From: Victivallis vadensis
GTDB taxonomy: Bacteria; Verrucomicrobiota; Lentisphaeria; Victivallales; GWF2-50-93
NCBI GenBank assembly: GCA_020718525.1
Contig: DYRX01000261.1
Span: 1 to 5,989, forward strand
DNA length: 5,989 bases
Direction of reading: 5' to 3'
Shown here: in pieces, positions 1 through 5,948 of the stretch
How the letters are laid out: every line of letters starts with the position of its first letter
How positions within the stretch are numbered: the stretch's first letter is position 1
The notes under the pieces: model-generated
Database searches by the model: none
What the model saw: the letters and a program-made list of their open reading frames with translations, nothing else
Told to the model about the DNA's origin: nothing
Made by a program: the position numbers and the translations under genes

Positions 1-57
1 GCTTCCCGATGATAGTTTTTCAGCAAAACAATGAAATTATTTATCTGAAAAACTATA
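1..57 (-). repeat. Left copy of 57-bp palindromic repeat (inverted relative to right copy)
   Basis: The reverse complement of 5830-5886 matches these 57 bases with two differences (at 9 and 29). The core is a palindrome with 12-bp arms, ATAGTTTTTCAG and CTGAAAAACTAT (12-23 and 45-56), and an AT-rich inner stem closing on a 3-base loop. The inward-facing arm encodes the last residues (YSFSDK) and the TAA stop of the minus-strand anti-sigma sensor. The window starts at base 1 of the match, so the repeat may extend further left, and a contig edge at this repeat cannot be excluded. The match stops at base 57, where the gene-specific sequence begins. Confidence 0.9.
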
Positions 58-1428
58 TCTTATGGAAATTGCGTACATCGATCCATCGTTTGCGCTGACG
101 AAAGCCTTTCCGGACGCGATCGCCAGTCCTGCGCAGGATCCATCGCCGATCCTGAAGAAATCGTCTGTTTTTCCACTTTTCAAATTTATGGAAATGATTC
201 TGCCAGAGTCTTTTCCTTCGACCATGAAAATCTCATCTTTTCCGAAAGTGAGTGGAGCGCATCCGCCGATCTTTTCACTTCGGCAGAAGTCTCCACTTTT
301 TTCATCATAAAAATCTAGGTTCTTAGATTTGACGAAGACAAAGCCTTGTCCGGCACGTATCCAGTATGGAATCCCGCCGCCGGCCTCTTTTTGCCAGAGC
401 GTTTCGCCGTCAGACACCTTCATTGCAAGAAGACGAGCTCCCCCTTTGCGGGCTCTGCGGATCAAGAATATTCTGCCGTCGGATATTGCCATGAGGGGCT
501 TCATCAGATCGCCCGCATCAATTTCGGAATTCTTCATCCATATGAGATTTCCATTTTCCGAGTCGAGGCAATAGACATGTTCAGTGTCCGCCACAAATAT
601 GTTTCCCATGTATTCCTGCGGACGCGAGATGAAGATATGCGGAGAGAGAGATTCTTTTTTCCACTTGAGGGCTCCTGATTTGGGGTCGAGCAGAAAAATG
701 TCATTTCCTCTGGCAAAGCAGACGGAATTTTCGGATGCGGAAATTTCAAGAGGCGTGAACAATGGGAACTGCTCATTTTTTGGAGGCAGATCCATGTTCC
801 ACAAAATCTTCCCGCTATCCCCAGCGATGGCGAGCAGAGATATGGAGGCGCCTCTTGCACTGGCTGAAAAAATATTGCCATGAAATGCGGAGATAGCTCC
901 TCTCAATACGGAGAAGTCTGAAGTCCAGAGAGTTTTCCCGGAATCCCTGTCAAGAGCGATAAGCCTGCCGTTCCGGCCGTCTCCGCTAAGAGCATATATT
1001 CTATTTTCATCAATGACGGGATACTGCGAGTCTGACGATGCGAACCCCACATTCTGTATCTGCCATGCAATCTCTCCCTTCTTATCTGATTTAATTAGTC
1101 CGGCGAATATGGCAAAAAGACAGGAAGCCAGAAAGAGGAGAGACGCGGCGATTTTGAGGATGTGGCGTATCTTTCTGGATTTTTCCCTCTGCTTTTTGAG
1201 AATCTCGATTTCAAGACCCACTTTATGCGCGCAGTTGTCGAAGGATTCCGGTGGAGACTTGGAAAGAGCTTTAAATCTTTCTACAGCGTCGCGGATCTTC
1301 CCAAGCTCCTTAGAGCATTTATCGCATGAGTCCGCGTGGACGAGAAGCTCGTTCTCTTCCTCGCTGGACAGAAGCCCTAGAACATACTGCTCCAGTTCGT
1401 CTCTTCTGCCTTTACATTCTATTCCCAT
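37..1428 (-). CDS. Anti-sigma factor with zinc finger, one TM helix and PQQ-like beta-propeller sensor
   Basis: This 463-residue protein probably holds the ECF sigma factor encoded just upstream inactive until an outside signal is sensed. Residues 1-40 carry the zinc anti-sigma pattern: C5, then H31-x3-C35-x2-C38. A basic segment (80-89) precedes one hydrophobic helix (about 90-112), giving a cytoplasmic N-terminus and an outside C-terminus. Residues 135-455 hold PQQ/PQQ_2-type propeller repeats, each with a turn such as DSGKTLW (162), DSGKILW (204), KSGALKW (250), ENGNLIW (291) and SDGETLW (339), with weaker ones at 377 and 417. The natural end is probably near the last strand, GSMYAIS (449-455); the final YSFSDK and stop come from the palindromic repeat. 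No stronger in-frame start exists upstream because an in-frame stop is soon met, although the Shine-Dalgarno is weak. It follows the sigma gene by 77 bases, the usual sigma then anti-sigma order. The domain calls are firm; the ligand and the partner are inferred. Confidence 0.88.
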   Translation of the reverse strand: MGIECKGRRDELEQYVLGLLSSEEENELLVHADSCDKCSKELGKIRDAVERFKALSKSPPESFDNCAHKVGLEIEILKKQREKSRKIRHILKIAASLLFLASCLFAIFAGLIKSDKKGEIAWQIQNVGFASSDSQYPVIDENRIYALSGDGRNGRLIALDRDSGKTLWTSDFSVLRGAISAFHGNIFSASARGASISLLAIAGDSGKILWNMDLPPKNEQFPLFTPLEISASENSVCFARGNDIFLLDPKSGALKWKKESLSPHIFISRPQEYMGNIFVADTEHVYCLDSENGNLIWMKNSEIDAGDLMKPLMAISDGRIFLIRRARKGGARLLAMKVSDGETLWQKEAGGGIPYWIRAGQGFVFVKSKNLDFYDEKSGDFCRSEKIGGCAPLTFGKDEIFMVEGKDSGRIISINLKSGKTDDFFRIGDGSCAGLAIASGKAFVSANDGSMYAISIRYSFSDK

Positions 1429-1505
1429 ATAAGCACCACAGTCTGTTTATTTAAAAGAACAATGAGTCTTCTCCAAGATGCGCCTTTGCTGTTATTACGA
1501 GCCAG

Positions 1506-2051
1506 TCACGGCTTTCGGGACATCAGAACTCTGAGTTTTTTCAGAGATCTCTGCGATTTTTTCTTCACGCTCTCAATCGGAAGACCGCATTCATCAGCTA
1601 TTTCAGAAAAACTCAGTCCGCGCATGAAGCGGCATATCATGATTTCCCTTTCGGTTTTTGAAAGCGCCTTTATGATGTCTTCAAAGCTTAATTCCTGGGG
1701 ATCAGTCTTCGTGTCCGGGAGATCTTCTGGGATATGGCAGGAAAATTCGTGTTCGCGCATCTCCTTTCTGATGAAATCAGTGCAGGCATTTTTCAATATG
1801 GTGTAGAGCCATGGAGCGAAAGGCTTGGCGGAATCGTAGCTTGAAGCCTTTCTGACGGCGCGGATGAAGGTTTCCTGAACGATATCCTCCGCGGCGCTTT
1901 TATTGAAGAGCCTTGCACGCGCCAAGGCGAGGGCAGAGCTGTAATGCCTCTCCATGATCACGCCGAAGCAGTTTTCATCCAAGGTTTTCCTGAACCTCTC
2001 GAAAAGAATCTCGTCCGACAATTCGTCCAGTGTCTTTGTTTCGTCATTCAT
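1506..2051 (-). CDS. ECF-family (sigma-70 group 4) RNA polymerase sigma factor
   Basis: At 181 residues this has the normal length of an extracytoplasmic-function sigma factor, which directs RNA polymerase to a small set of promoters. Region 2 lies at about 25-97, with the -10-recognition helix around AEDIVQETFIRAVRKA (54-69) followed by PFAPWLYTILKNACTDFIRK. A short linker (98-125) leads to region 4 (about 126-176), with LSKTEREIMICRFMRGLSF and the helix-turn-helix EIADECGLPIESVKKK ending in SLKKLR. There is no region 1.1 or region 3, as expected for ECF factors. The start ATG at 2051 has only a poor ribosome site (GGGA three bases upstream). The anti-sigma/propeller gene follows on the same strand, so the two are probably co-transcribed. 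The subgroup and target promoters cannot be told from sequence alone; the operon across the intergenic region is the obvious candidate target. Confidence 0.93.
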   Translation of the reverse strand: MNDETKTLDELSDEILFERFRKTLDENCFGVIMERHYSSALALARARLFNKSAAEDIVQETFIRAVRKASSYDSAKPFAPWLYTILKNACTDFIRKEMREHEFSCHIPEDLPDTKTDPQELSFEDIIKALSKTEREIMICRFMRGLSFSEIADECGLPIESVKKKSQRSLKKLRVLMSRKP

Positions 2052-2216
2052 AAGTCCCGGAATATAGGGGCGCTAGCATCAGATTCATGTCCGAATCGGA
2101 TGAAATTCTGAAAAAATATCTGAATCACTGTCCCGAATCCTCCAATGCTGGCGTAATAAGGGGTAACATGATTGATAGACAAGTATAAAATGCAGAGCTA
2201 GGATTCTGAGGGCAAG
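2052..2216. promoter_or_regulatory. Divergent promoter/operator region between sigma operon and ABC operon
   Basis: These 165 bases must hold promoters for both directions. For the plus operon, TATAAA (2184-2189) sits about 28 bases before the start codon and resembles a -10 box. No good TTGACA lies at the right distance, but GGTAACA (2162-2168) resembles the GGAAC-type -35 of ECF promoters. On the minus strand TATATT (2063-2068) lies close to the sigma start. An imperfect inverted repeat, TTCATGTCCG (2084-2093) and CGGATGAA (2097-2104), could be an operator, and a related CCGAATC motif recurs at 2091-2097 and 2133-2139. All of this is by-eye matching; no promoter is certain. Confidence 0.4.
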
Positions 2217-2846
2217 ATGAAAAAAGATGCAAATATGAGCGTTCGCGAAGCCAGGGAGGCTGTCGCAATGGCGGCTAGAAGAAAAAAGCTTGAGGACGAG
2301 GCAAAAAAACGCGATGATAAGCTTGGATCCTTTGACAAGGCGGTCGAGGAAAGCATGAGACTGGCTCGCAAGCGTAGTGTGTCTTCATCTGAAAGTGGAC
2401 GCTTCTCGCTTTTCTTTCATGAATACAGCAGGACTATTGCTGCTTTCTGCATAATTTTTGTTTGTCTATTTGCGGCGACTAGAGTTTATGGAATCCTCTT
2501 CCCGGCTAACATAATCGAGGAGAGCGGTTTTGTGACCATTGCCGATTTCAGCAGGGCAAACTCATTTGTCGAAAATGTTTTGAATGGCAGTTACTCCAAG
2601 GGCAGTTTCTGCTCTGAAATCTCATTTTCTGAACGGGAAAGAATCTATGCGGAGCTCGCAGAGTTGCGCGGCGCAAAAATTGTATCTCTGACGACAGCGG
2701 ACTGCGATTGCAGTGATGCCGGGATCAAGCTGGTCGCCGAATGCGAAAGAGATGGGATGGAAGCCGTCATGCATCTGAAGCCTGCCAGGGGCGGCTTCAA
2801 GATTTCCGGATTGAAAACAAAGAAAAGGGACAGTGAGGGAAAATGA
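2217..2846 (+). CDS. Unrecognised single-pass membrane protein, first gene of the ABC operon
   Basis: I do not recognise this 209-residue protein. The N-terminal 60 residues are highly charged (many K, R, E, D) and probably helical or coiled-coil. One hydrophobic helix at about 73-95 follows, then a roughly 110-residue soluble domain (100-209) with alternating hydrophobic strands, a CDC motif (163-165) and an ending GGFKISGL. That ending resembles the last strand of small NTF2-like or lipoprotein-type folds, which is only a guess. The expected topology is N-terminus inside and C-terminal domain outside. GAGGG (2208-2212) lies four bases before the ATG; an ATG at codon 7 is an alternative start. 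The stop overlaps the pseudopilin start by four bases (ATGA), implying translational coupling, so it probably works with the pseudopilin and transporter. Confidence 0.8.
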   Translation: MKKDANMSVREAREAVAMAARRKKLEDEAKKRDDKLGSFDKAVEESMRLARKRSVSSSESGRFSLFFHEYSRTIAAFCIIFVCLFAATRVYGILFPANIIEESGFVTIADFSRANSFVENVLNGSYSKGSFCSEISFSERERIYAELAELRGAKIVSLTTADCDCSDAGIKLVAECERDGMEAVMHLKPARGGFKISGLKTKKRDSEGK

Positions 2847-3592
2847 AGATTGCAAGTGAAAGATCTATTGCTCGTCTTTCAAGTGAAAAGAAAATCGAGA
2901 CGCCATTTTCTGGTGCCAGTCCCGGAAATCGCAGATTCACTTTAATAGAGCTTCTGGTCGTGATCGCGATCATCGGAATTTTGGCAGGAATGCTTCTTCC
3001 AGCTCTTAAAAGATCAAAAACTATGGCCCAGGAGAAGCTCTGCGCGTCCAACATGAGACAACTGCACATTGCCATGTCTGTATATGCCGCAAACAACAAT
3101 TCGTTCTTCTACAGGGACGAGTGCGAGCACAATGCACATCCGGGCTTGTTCAATTCCATGGAGAACAAGGACATACTCAGAAGCGTATCCTACTGTCCTC
3201 AAGCCTATATTATGGAGGTCTACGCTCAGAACACAACAAATTATCAGCCGATTGGAGCGAGCGATTCTGTCATCAACACCGACGACAATTGGAATGCCGG
3301 CAGAATTTCATACGTGTATTTCAGTTTTTACGCGAACAAGAAGCATGGAGGCCAAGCATGGAGGGAAGCTCCTTTCAAAAGCAGGGGACTTAAAAGCGAC
3401 GGCGTTTATGGAGAGGCGACAGCTACATCCGCACAGCCTTCTGCAAGATGGTTTCTGGCTGATTTTTGGCGCAAAGGAGCTCCATTTCCACATTTCAGAT
3501 TCGGAGGGGCTCAAGGCACTGGACTGAATGTTGCGTTTTTAGACGGGCATTGCGAGATGCCGAAGGGAAAACCTCAGGACAATTACCGCTGA
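2843..3592 (+). CDS. Type II/IV pseudopilin-like protein with H-X9-DG C-terminal signature
   Basis: The protein has 249 residues. After a 31-residue charged leader comes the class III signal and helix RFTLIELLVVIAIIGILAGM (31-50), with the conserved Glu at position 5 of the mature form (E36). It is followed by LLPAL and a CASNMRQL segment, all typical of the prepilin-type N-terminal and H-X9-DG proteins abundant in Lentisphaerota, Planctomycetes and Verrucomicrobia. The C-terminus has the HFRFGG...NVAFLDGH signature. A prepilin peptidase would be expected to cut before F32, but the -1 residue is Arg, not the classical Gly, and the leader is longer than usual. The start overlaps the previous stop and is preceded by GAGGGAAA. 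It lies 20 bases before the permease gene. Its role here is unknown; proteins of this class are anchored by the helix with the rest outside the inner membrane. Confidence 0.9.
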   Translation: MKIASERSIARLSSEKKIETPFSGASPGNRRFTLIELLVVIAIIGILAGMLLPALKRSKTMAQEKLCASNMRQLHIAMSVYAANNNSFFYRDECEHNAHPGLFNSMENKDILRSVSYCPQAYIMEVYAQNTTNYQPIGASDSVINTDDNWNAGRISYVYFSFYANKKHGGQAWREAPFKSRGLKSDGVYGEATATSAQPSARWFLADFWRKGAPFPHFRFGGAQGTGLNVAFLDGHCEMPKGKPQDNYR

Positions 3593-3599
3593 AAAGGAT

Positions 3600-3605
3600 A
3601 GGAGG
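3600..3605 (+). promoter_or_regulatory. Strong Shine-Dalgarno fixing the permease start
   Basis: AGGAGG ends seven bases before the ATG at 3613. The open frame extends upstream to an ATG at 3466, but that part lies inside the pseudopilin gene in another frame and has no transporter-like residues. The start is therefore taken at 3613. Confidence 0.85.
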
Positions 3606-3612
3606 ATGCCAG

Positions 3613-4764
3613 ATGCTATCCGGACTTATGACTCGACAATTCCTTCGTGCCTGGAAGCATGATATGCCGCTCTTCTTGGCGATGCTTTGCTCCGTCAGCC
3701 TCTATGTTTTCGCCCTCAACACATCCTCCTTTGCCAATCGTTCCATGCAATTGATAATGAAGGACATGGGATTAAATCAAGTGCTGATCCCAGAATCATC
3801 CCACCCGCTCGACTACTTTCTCTGCTCTGAAAAGCAGGCGAGTTTTCCCGAAGACATTGCAGACACGATGGCGTCGCACAATGAGCTCCTTTCGAGGTAT
3901 TATGTCGCGCTTCTTCAGGAGCGTATCGAGCTGAATGGTAAAAGTCTGATTCTGACTGGCGTCAGACCGATAAGCCGGGCCGCCGACACAGCGGAAAAGG
4001 GCAATCCTGTCAAGCCGATAAAAAAGGGGAGCGTCAAATTTGGAAGCGGAGCCGCCGAGGTCCTGGCTTGTCCTGATGAAGGGAAGACGTTTATGTTGAA
4101 AGGAGCTGAGTTCATTGTAGAGGGGACAGATTCTCCTACTGGAGACATGGACGATTGGAGGATATACATGAATCTTTCCGATCTTCAGGCATTGCTCGGC
4201 AAGAAGGGAATGATCAGCGCTGTCCGTTCATTCGAATGCCTACATCCTGGCGGTTCGCTGGAGCGCATTCACGACTACCAGAATGAACTTCTCGCGGGCA
4301 TTGTTCCGGGCTATCGTCAGATCAACTTGGAGAAAATTGCAAAGGCAAGGCACCGCTCGCGCGACATGACAGACAGGTATCTGCGCTTCATCCTCTTGTT
4401 TACGTCACTGCTTATGATCATTGTTACAGCGGTCACGGGCATGAAGGAGGCGTCCGACAGAAAGTATGAGATCGGAATCCTGTCCGCCTGCGGAGCTGGA
4501 ATTGGCTCCATTTGCGCGACTTACATTTTGAAGATATTCCTGCTGGCATTTCTTGCAGGCATCTCTGGCTTTCTGATAGGCTCCTATGCCTCGCTCTACA
4601 CAATTTCCCCATACATCGTCTCAAACACCAGGCAGTTTTCGATATTGTGGAGCAATCTGCCTTCATGCAGTGCTTTCGTGATTATTTCTGCTGCTTTGGG
4701 GAGCGCATTTCCTCTCTTCAGATTCATATCCTGCGATCCGGCTTCAATCCTAATGGAGGAATAG
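3613..4764 (+). CDS. FtsX/MacB-type ABC transporter permease
   Basis: From this start the protein has 383 residues, normal for a four-helix FtsX/LolC/MacB-type permease. Helix 1 is at about 18-36, followed by a large extracytoplasmic domain (about 40-250). Three more helices come at about 257-276, 301-329 and 350-369. Between helices 2 and 3 is the family's cytoplasmic loop, SDRKYEIGILSACGA (281-295), which contacts the ATPase. The C-terminus DPASILMEE matches the DPA-x-x-L ending of the family. Such permeases do not usually form a channel; they transmit ATP hydrolysis to the outside domain for lipoprotein release, peptide or drug efflux, or cell-wall hydrolase control. The substrate cannot be told. 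The ATPase gene starts four bases after its stop, and a pseudopilin precedes it. Confidence 0.92.
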   Translation: MLSGLMTRQFLRAWKHDMPLFLAMLCSVSLYVFALNTSSFANRSMQLIMKDMGLNQVLIPESSHPLDYFLCSEKQASFPEDIADTMASHNELLSRYYVALLQERIELNGKSLILTGVRPISRAADTAEKGNPVKPIKKGSVKFGSGAAEVLACPDEGKTFMLKGAEFIVEGTDSPTGDMDDWRIYMNLSDLQALLGKKGMISAVRSFECLHPGGSLERIHDYQNELLAGIVPGYRQINLEKIAKARHRSRDMTDRYLRFILLFTSLLMIIVTAVTGMKEASDRKYEIGILSACGAGIGSICATYILKIFLLAFLAGISGFLIGSYASLYTISPYIVSNTRQFSILWSNLPSCSAFVIISAALGSAFPLFRFISCDPASILMEE

Positions 4765-4768
4765 TCTT

Positions 4769-5443
4769 ATGCTCAGCATCTCTGAAATATGCAAGACATA
4801 CAAGTCTGGAGGCGTCAAGGCGCTCGACTCGTTCTCCTTCGACTTCGAAGCTGGCAAGGTCCACCTCGTTAAAGGGAGGAGCGGAAGCGGAAAAAGCACC
4901 CTCCTCATGATAGCGGGAGCCATGATGAAGGCAGATTCCGGGTCTGTCCTTTTCGAGGGCAACGACGTTTACAGGATGAGTCGTTTCAGTCGCAACTCCT
5001 TCAGAAACAAGATGATCGGATTCATCTTCCAGAAATTCCATCTCCTTCCATATCTAGATGTCCGAAAAAACATCATGCTTTCTCAATATTTGCGGAGCCG
5101 CGCATGGGATAGCGGAAATATTTCCCGACTGGCATCAGAGCTTGATCTTGCCGACCGCCTTGACCACATGCCGTCCGAACTCAGCGTCGGACAACAGCAG
5201 AGAGTCGCCATAGCTAGAGCACTGGCTGGCAATCCTAAAATAATTTTGGCGGACGAGCCGACCGGGAACCTCGATGACGAAAACGCTTCTGTCGTAGCCC
5301 AAATCCTAAAAAACGAGGCGAAAAAGGGGAAGATCGTGATTGTTGCAACTCACGAAAGATCCTTGTCCTCCATTGCGGACATCGAGCTCAATCTCTTCCG
5401 AGGCAAGCTCGAAAATTCCCCCTATGGTTTTTCAGATAAATAG
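4769..5443 (+). CDS. LolD/MacB-type ABC transporter ATP-binding protein
   Basis: This 224-residue ATPase is the energy partner of the permease upstream. Visible motifs are Walker A GRSGSGKST (36-44), the Q-loop Gln in FIFQKFHLLP (Q88), the signature LSVGQQQRVAIARAL (138-152), Walker B IILADEPTGNLDD with catalytic E163, and the H-loop His in ATHERS (H195). The signature reads LSVGQ instead of the usual LSGGQ, a mild change that probably leaves it active. GGAGGA (4755-4760) lies eight bases before the ATG, inside the end of the permease gene, so the two are translated together. Length and the FRGKLENS ending fit the family. The last residues (YGFSDK) and the TAG stop come from a degraded copy of the palindromic repeat, so the native C-terminus has been slightly altered. 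Confidence 0.94.
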   Translation: MLSISEICKTYKSGGVKALDSFSFDFEAGKVHLVKGRSGSGKSTLLMIAGAMMKADSGSVLFEGNDVYRMSRFSRNSFRNKMIGFIFQKFHLLPYLDVRKNIMLSQYLRSRAWDSGNISRLASELDLADRLDHMPSELSVGQQQRVAIARALAGNPKIILADEPTGNLDDENASVVAQILKNEAKKGKIVIVATHERSLSSIADIELNLFRGKLENSPYGFSDK

Positions 5444-5488
5444 TTTAATTTTAGCGTTCATCGCTGTATTGATTCTACTGAAAAATAG
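5422..5488 (+). repeat. Degraded middle copy of the palindromic repeat
   Basis: Bases 5422-5446 match the start of the right copy (5829-5853) at 23 of 25 positions, in the same orientation. The rest has diverged, but an eight-base arm TTTTTCAG (5428-5435) is still complemented by CTGAAAAA (5478-5485). CTA (5422-5424) pairs with TAG (5486-5488) outside it, leaving a bulge. The loop is longer (42 bases) than in the other copies (21 between the arms). It lies at the junction of the ATPase gene and the HsdR fragment and encodes the ATPase C-terminal residues and stop. The left part is a confident match; the right arm is weaker. Confidence 0.7.
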
Positions 5489-5508
5489 TGCTTTTCAAGG
5501 AATGAAGC

Positions 5509-5850
5509 ATGCAACGGAAAGCGCGCCCTCTTTATGTCAAGCTTGTGGAATCTCGAATTGATGCGCTCGGCAAGAATTTCGAGAAGACCGGCAAGGGATT
5601 CATAGACTTTTTGCTACTCGACGAAAAAGGCTTTCCATTCCTTGTGCTTGAGGCGAAATCGGAGGACAAAAATCCGCTGGTCGGCAAGGAACAGGCACGC
5701 GGTTATGCAAAATCCCAGAACTGCCGCTTTGTGATTCTCTCGAACGGCAACCTGCACTACTTCTGGGATTTGAACCACGGCAACCCGCATCTGATCATCC
5801 GTTTCCACCGGCCGGACTCGGTCGCCAGCTATAGTTTTTCAGATAAATAA
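5509..5850 (+). pseudogene. hsdR: Fragment of a type I restriction HsdR subunit (N-terminal nuclease domain)
   Basis: The 113 residues match part of the HsdR N-terminal endonuclease domain: DALGKNFEKTGKGFIDFLLL, then VLEAKSEDKNPLVGKEQARGYAKS and LSNGNLHYFWDL. The PD-(D/E)xK residues are visible as D33 and E48-A-K50. A complete HsdR is far longer, with helicase domains that are absent here. The usual roughly 30-40 residues before DALG are also missing: an in-frame TGA lies just before the ATG (5503-5505). The fragment stops abruptly after RPDSVAS, where the right repeat copy begins and supplies YSFSDK and the TAA. AAGGA (5497-5501) seven bases before the ATG would allow translation. No hsdM or hsdS is in the window. 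I read it as a remnant cut on the right by the repeat; a small stand-alone nuclease-like protein is less likely. Confidence 0.75.
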
Positions 5851-5886
5851 TTTCATTATTTTGCTGAAAAACTATCACCGGGAAGC
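5830..5886 (+). repeat. Right copy of 57-bp palindromic repeat
   Basis: It matches the reverse complement of 1-57 at 55 of 57 bases. Arms ATAGTTTTTCAG (5831-5842) and CTGAAAAACTAT (5864-5875) pair perfectly over 12 bp. After two mismatches, seven more pairs (5845-5851 with 5855-5861) close on a TTC loop, giving a long AT-rich hairpin. The 11 bases after the palindrome (CACCGGGAAGC, 5876-5886) also belong to the repeat. The left arm encodes the end and stop of the HsdR fragment; the right arm, on the minus strand, encodes the end and stop of a 30-codon ORF. The T-run lies in the 5' arm and the A-run in the 3' arm, unlike an intrinsic terminator. Confidence 0.9.
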
Positions 5887-5948
5887 TGAAGCTCCGCACA
5901 GCTTCTCAGTTTTTTCATGACTCTTATGACTTCTGCCGCGTCGCTCAT
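5856..5948 (-). CDS. Short ORF ending in the outer arm of the right repeat (possible gene remnant)
   Basis: This minus-strand ORF of 30 codons starts at an ATG preceded by AGGA with a six-base spacer. It begins MSDAAEVIRVMKKLRS and ends LPGDSFSAK-stop, the last part being repeat sequence in the same frame used on the opposite strand. The first 16 residues faintly recall the N-terminal helix of MazG-type pyrophosphohydrolases (x-IRVMxxLR), but the CPWD motif that should follow is absent, so no family is assigned. It may be the start of a gene cut by the repeat, or a chance ORF. It was found by translating the strand by hand. Confidence 0.35.
   Translation of the reverse strand: MSDAAEVIRVMKKLRSCAELQLPGDSFSAK
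5888..5915 (+). terminator. Possible intrinsic terminator after the right repeat
   Basis: GAAGCT (5888-5893) pairs with AGCTTC (5900-5905) around a six-base loop. TCAG follows, then six T (5910-5915). The stem is short and four bases separate it from the T-run, so termination may be weak. It would end plus-strand transcription from the ABC operon and HsdR fragment. It lies within the short minus-strand ORF. Confidence 0.3.

Noticed and set aside
62..1432. Plus-strand open frames opposite the anti-sigma sensor gene
   Set aside because: They are antisense to a gene with clear domains, show no recognisable motifs and have low-complexity Ser-rich composition.
2107..2120. Another copy of the repeat arm (CTGAAAAAATAT)
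   Set aside because: Similarity is limited to a short A-rich stretch without the partner arm or flanks; similar chance matches occur inside the sigma and anti-sigma genes.
3466..3612. N-terminal extension of the permease from an upstream ATG
   Set aside because: It overlaps the pseudopilin gene in another frame, has no family-like residues, and the strong AGGAGG marks the start at 3613.
5831..5875. Palindrome as a bidirectional intrinsic terminator
   Set aside because: The T-run is in the 5' arm and the A-run in the 3' arm on both strands, the stem is AT-rich, and no T-run follows the hairpin.
5830..5886. Palindrome as an integron attC site
   Set aside because: No GTTRRRY or RYYYAAC core boxes and no integron integrase are present.
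5856..5948. MazG-like N-terminus in the short minus-strand ORF
   Set aside because: Only about 16 residues are vaguely similar and the expected CPWD motif is missing.
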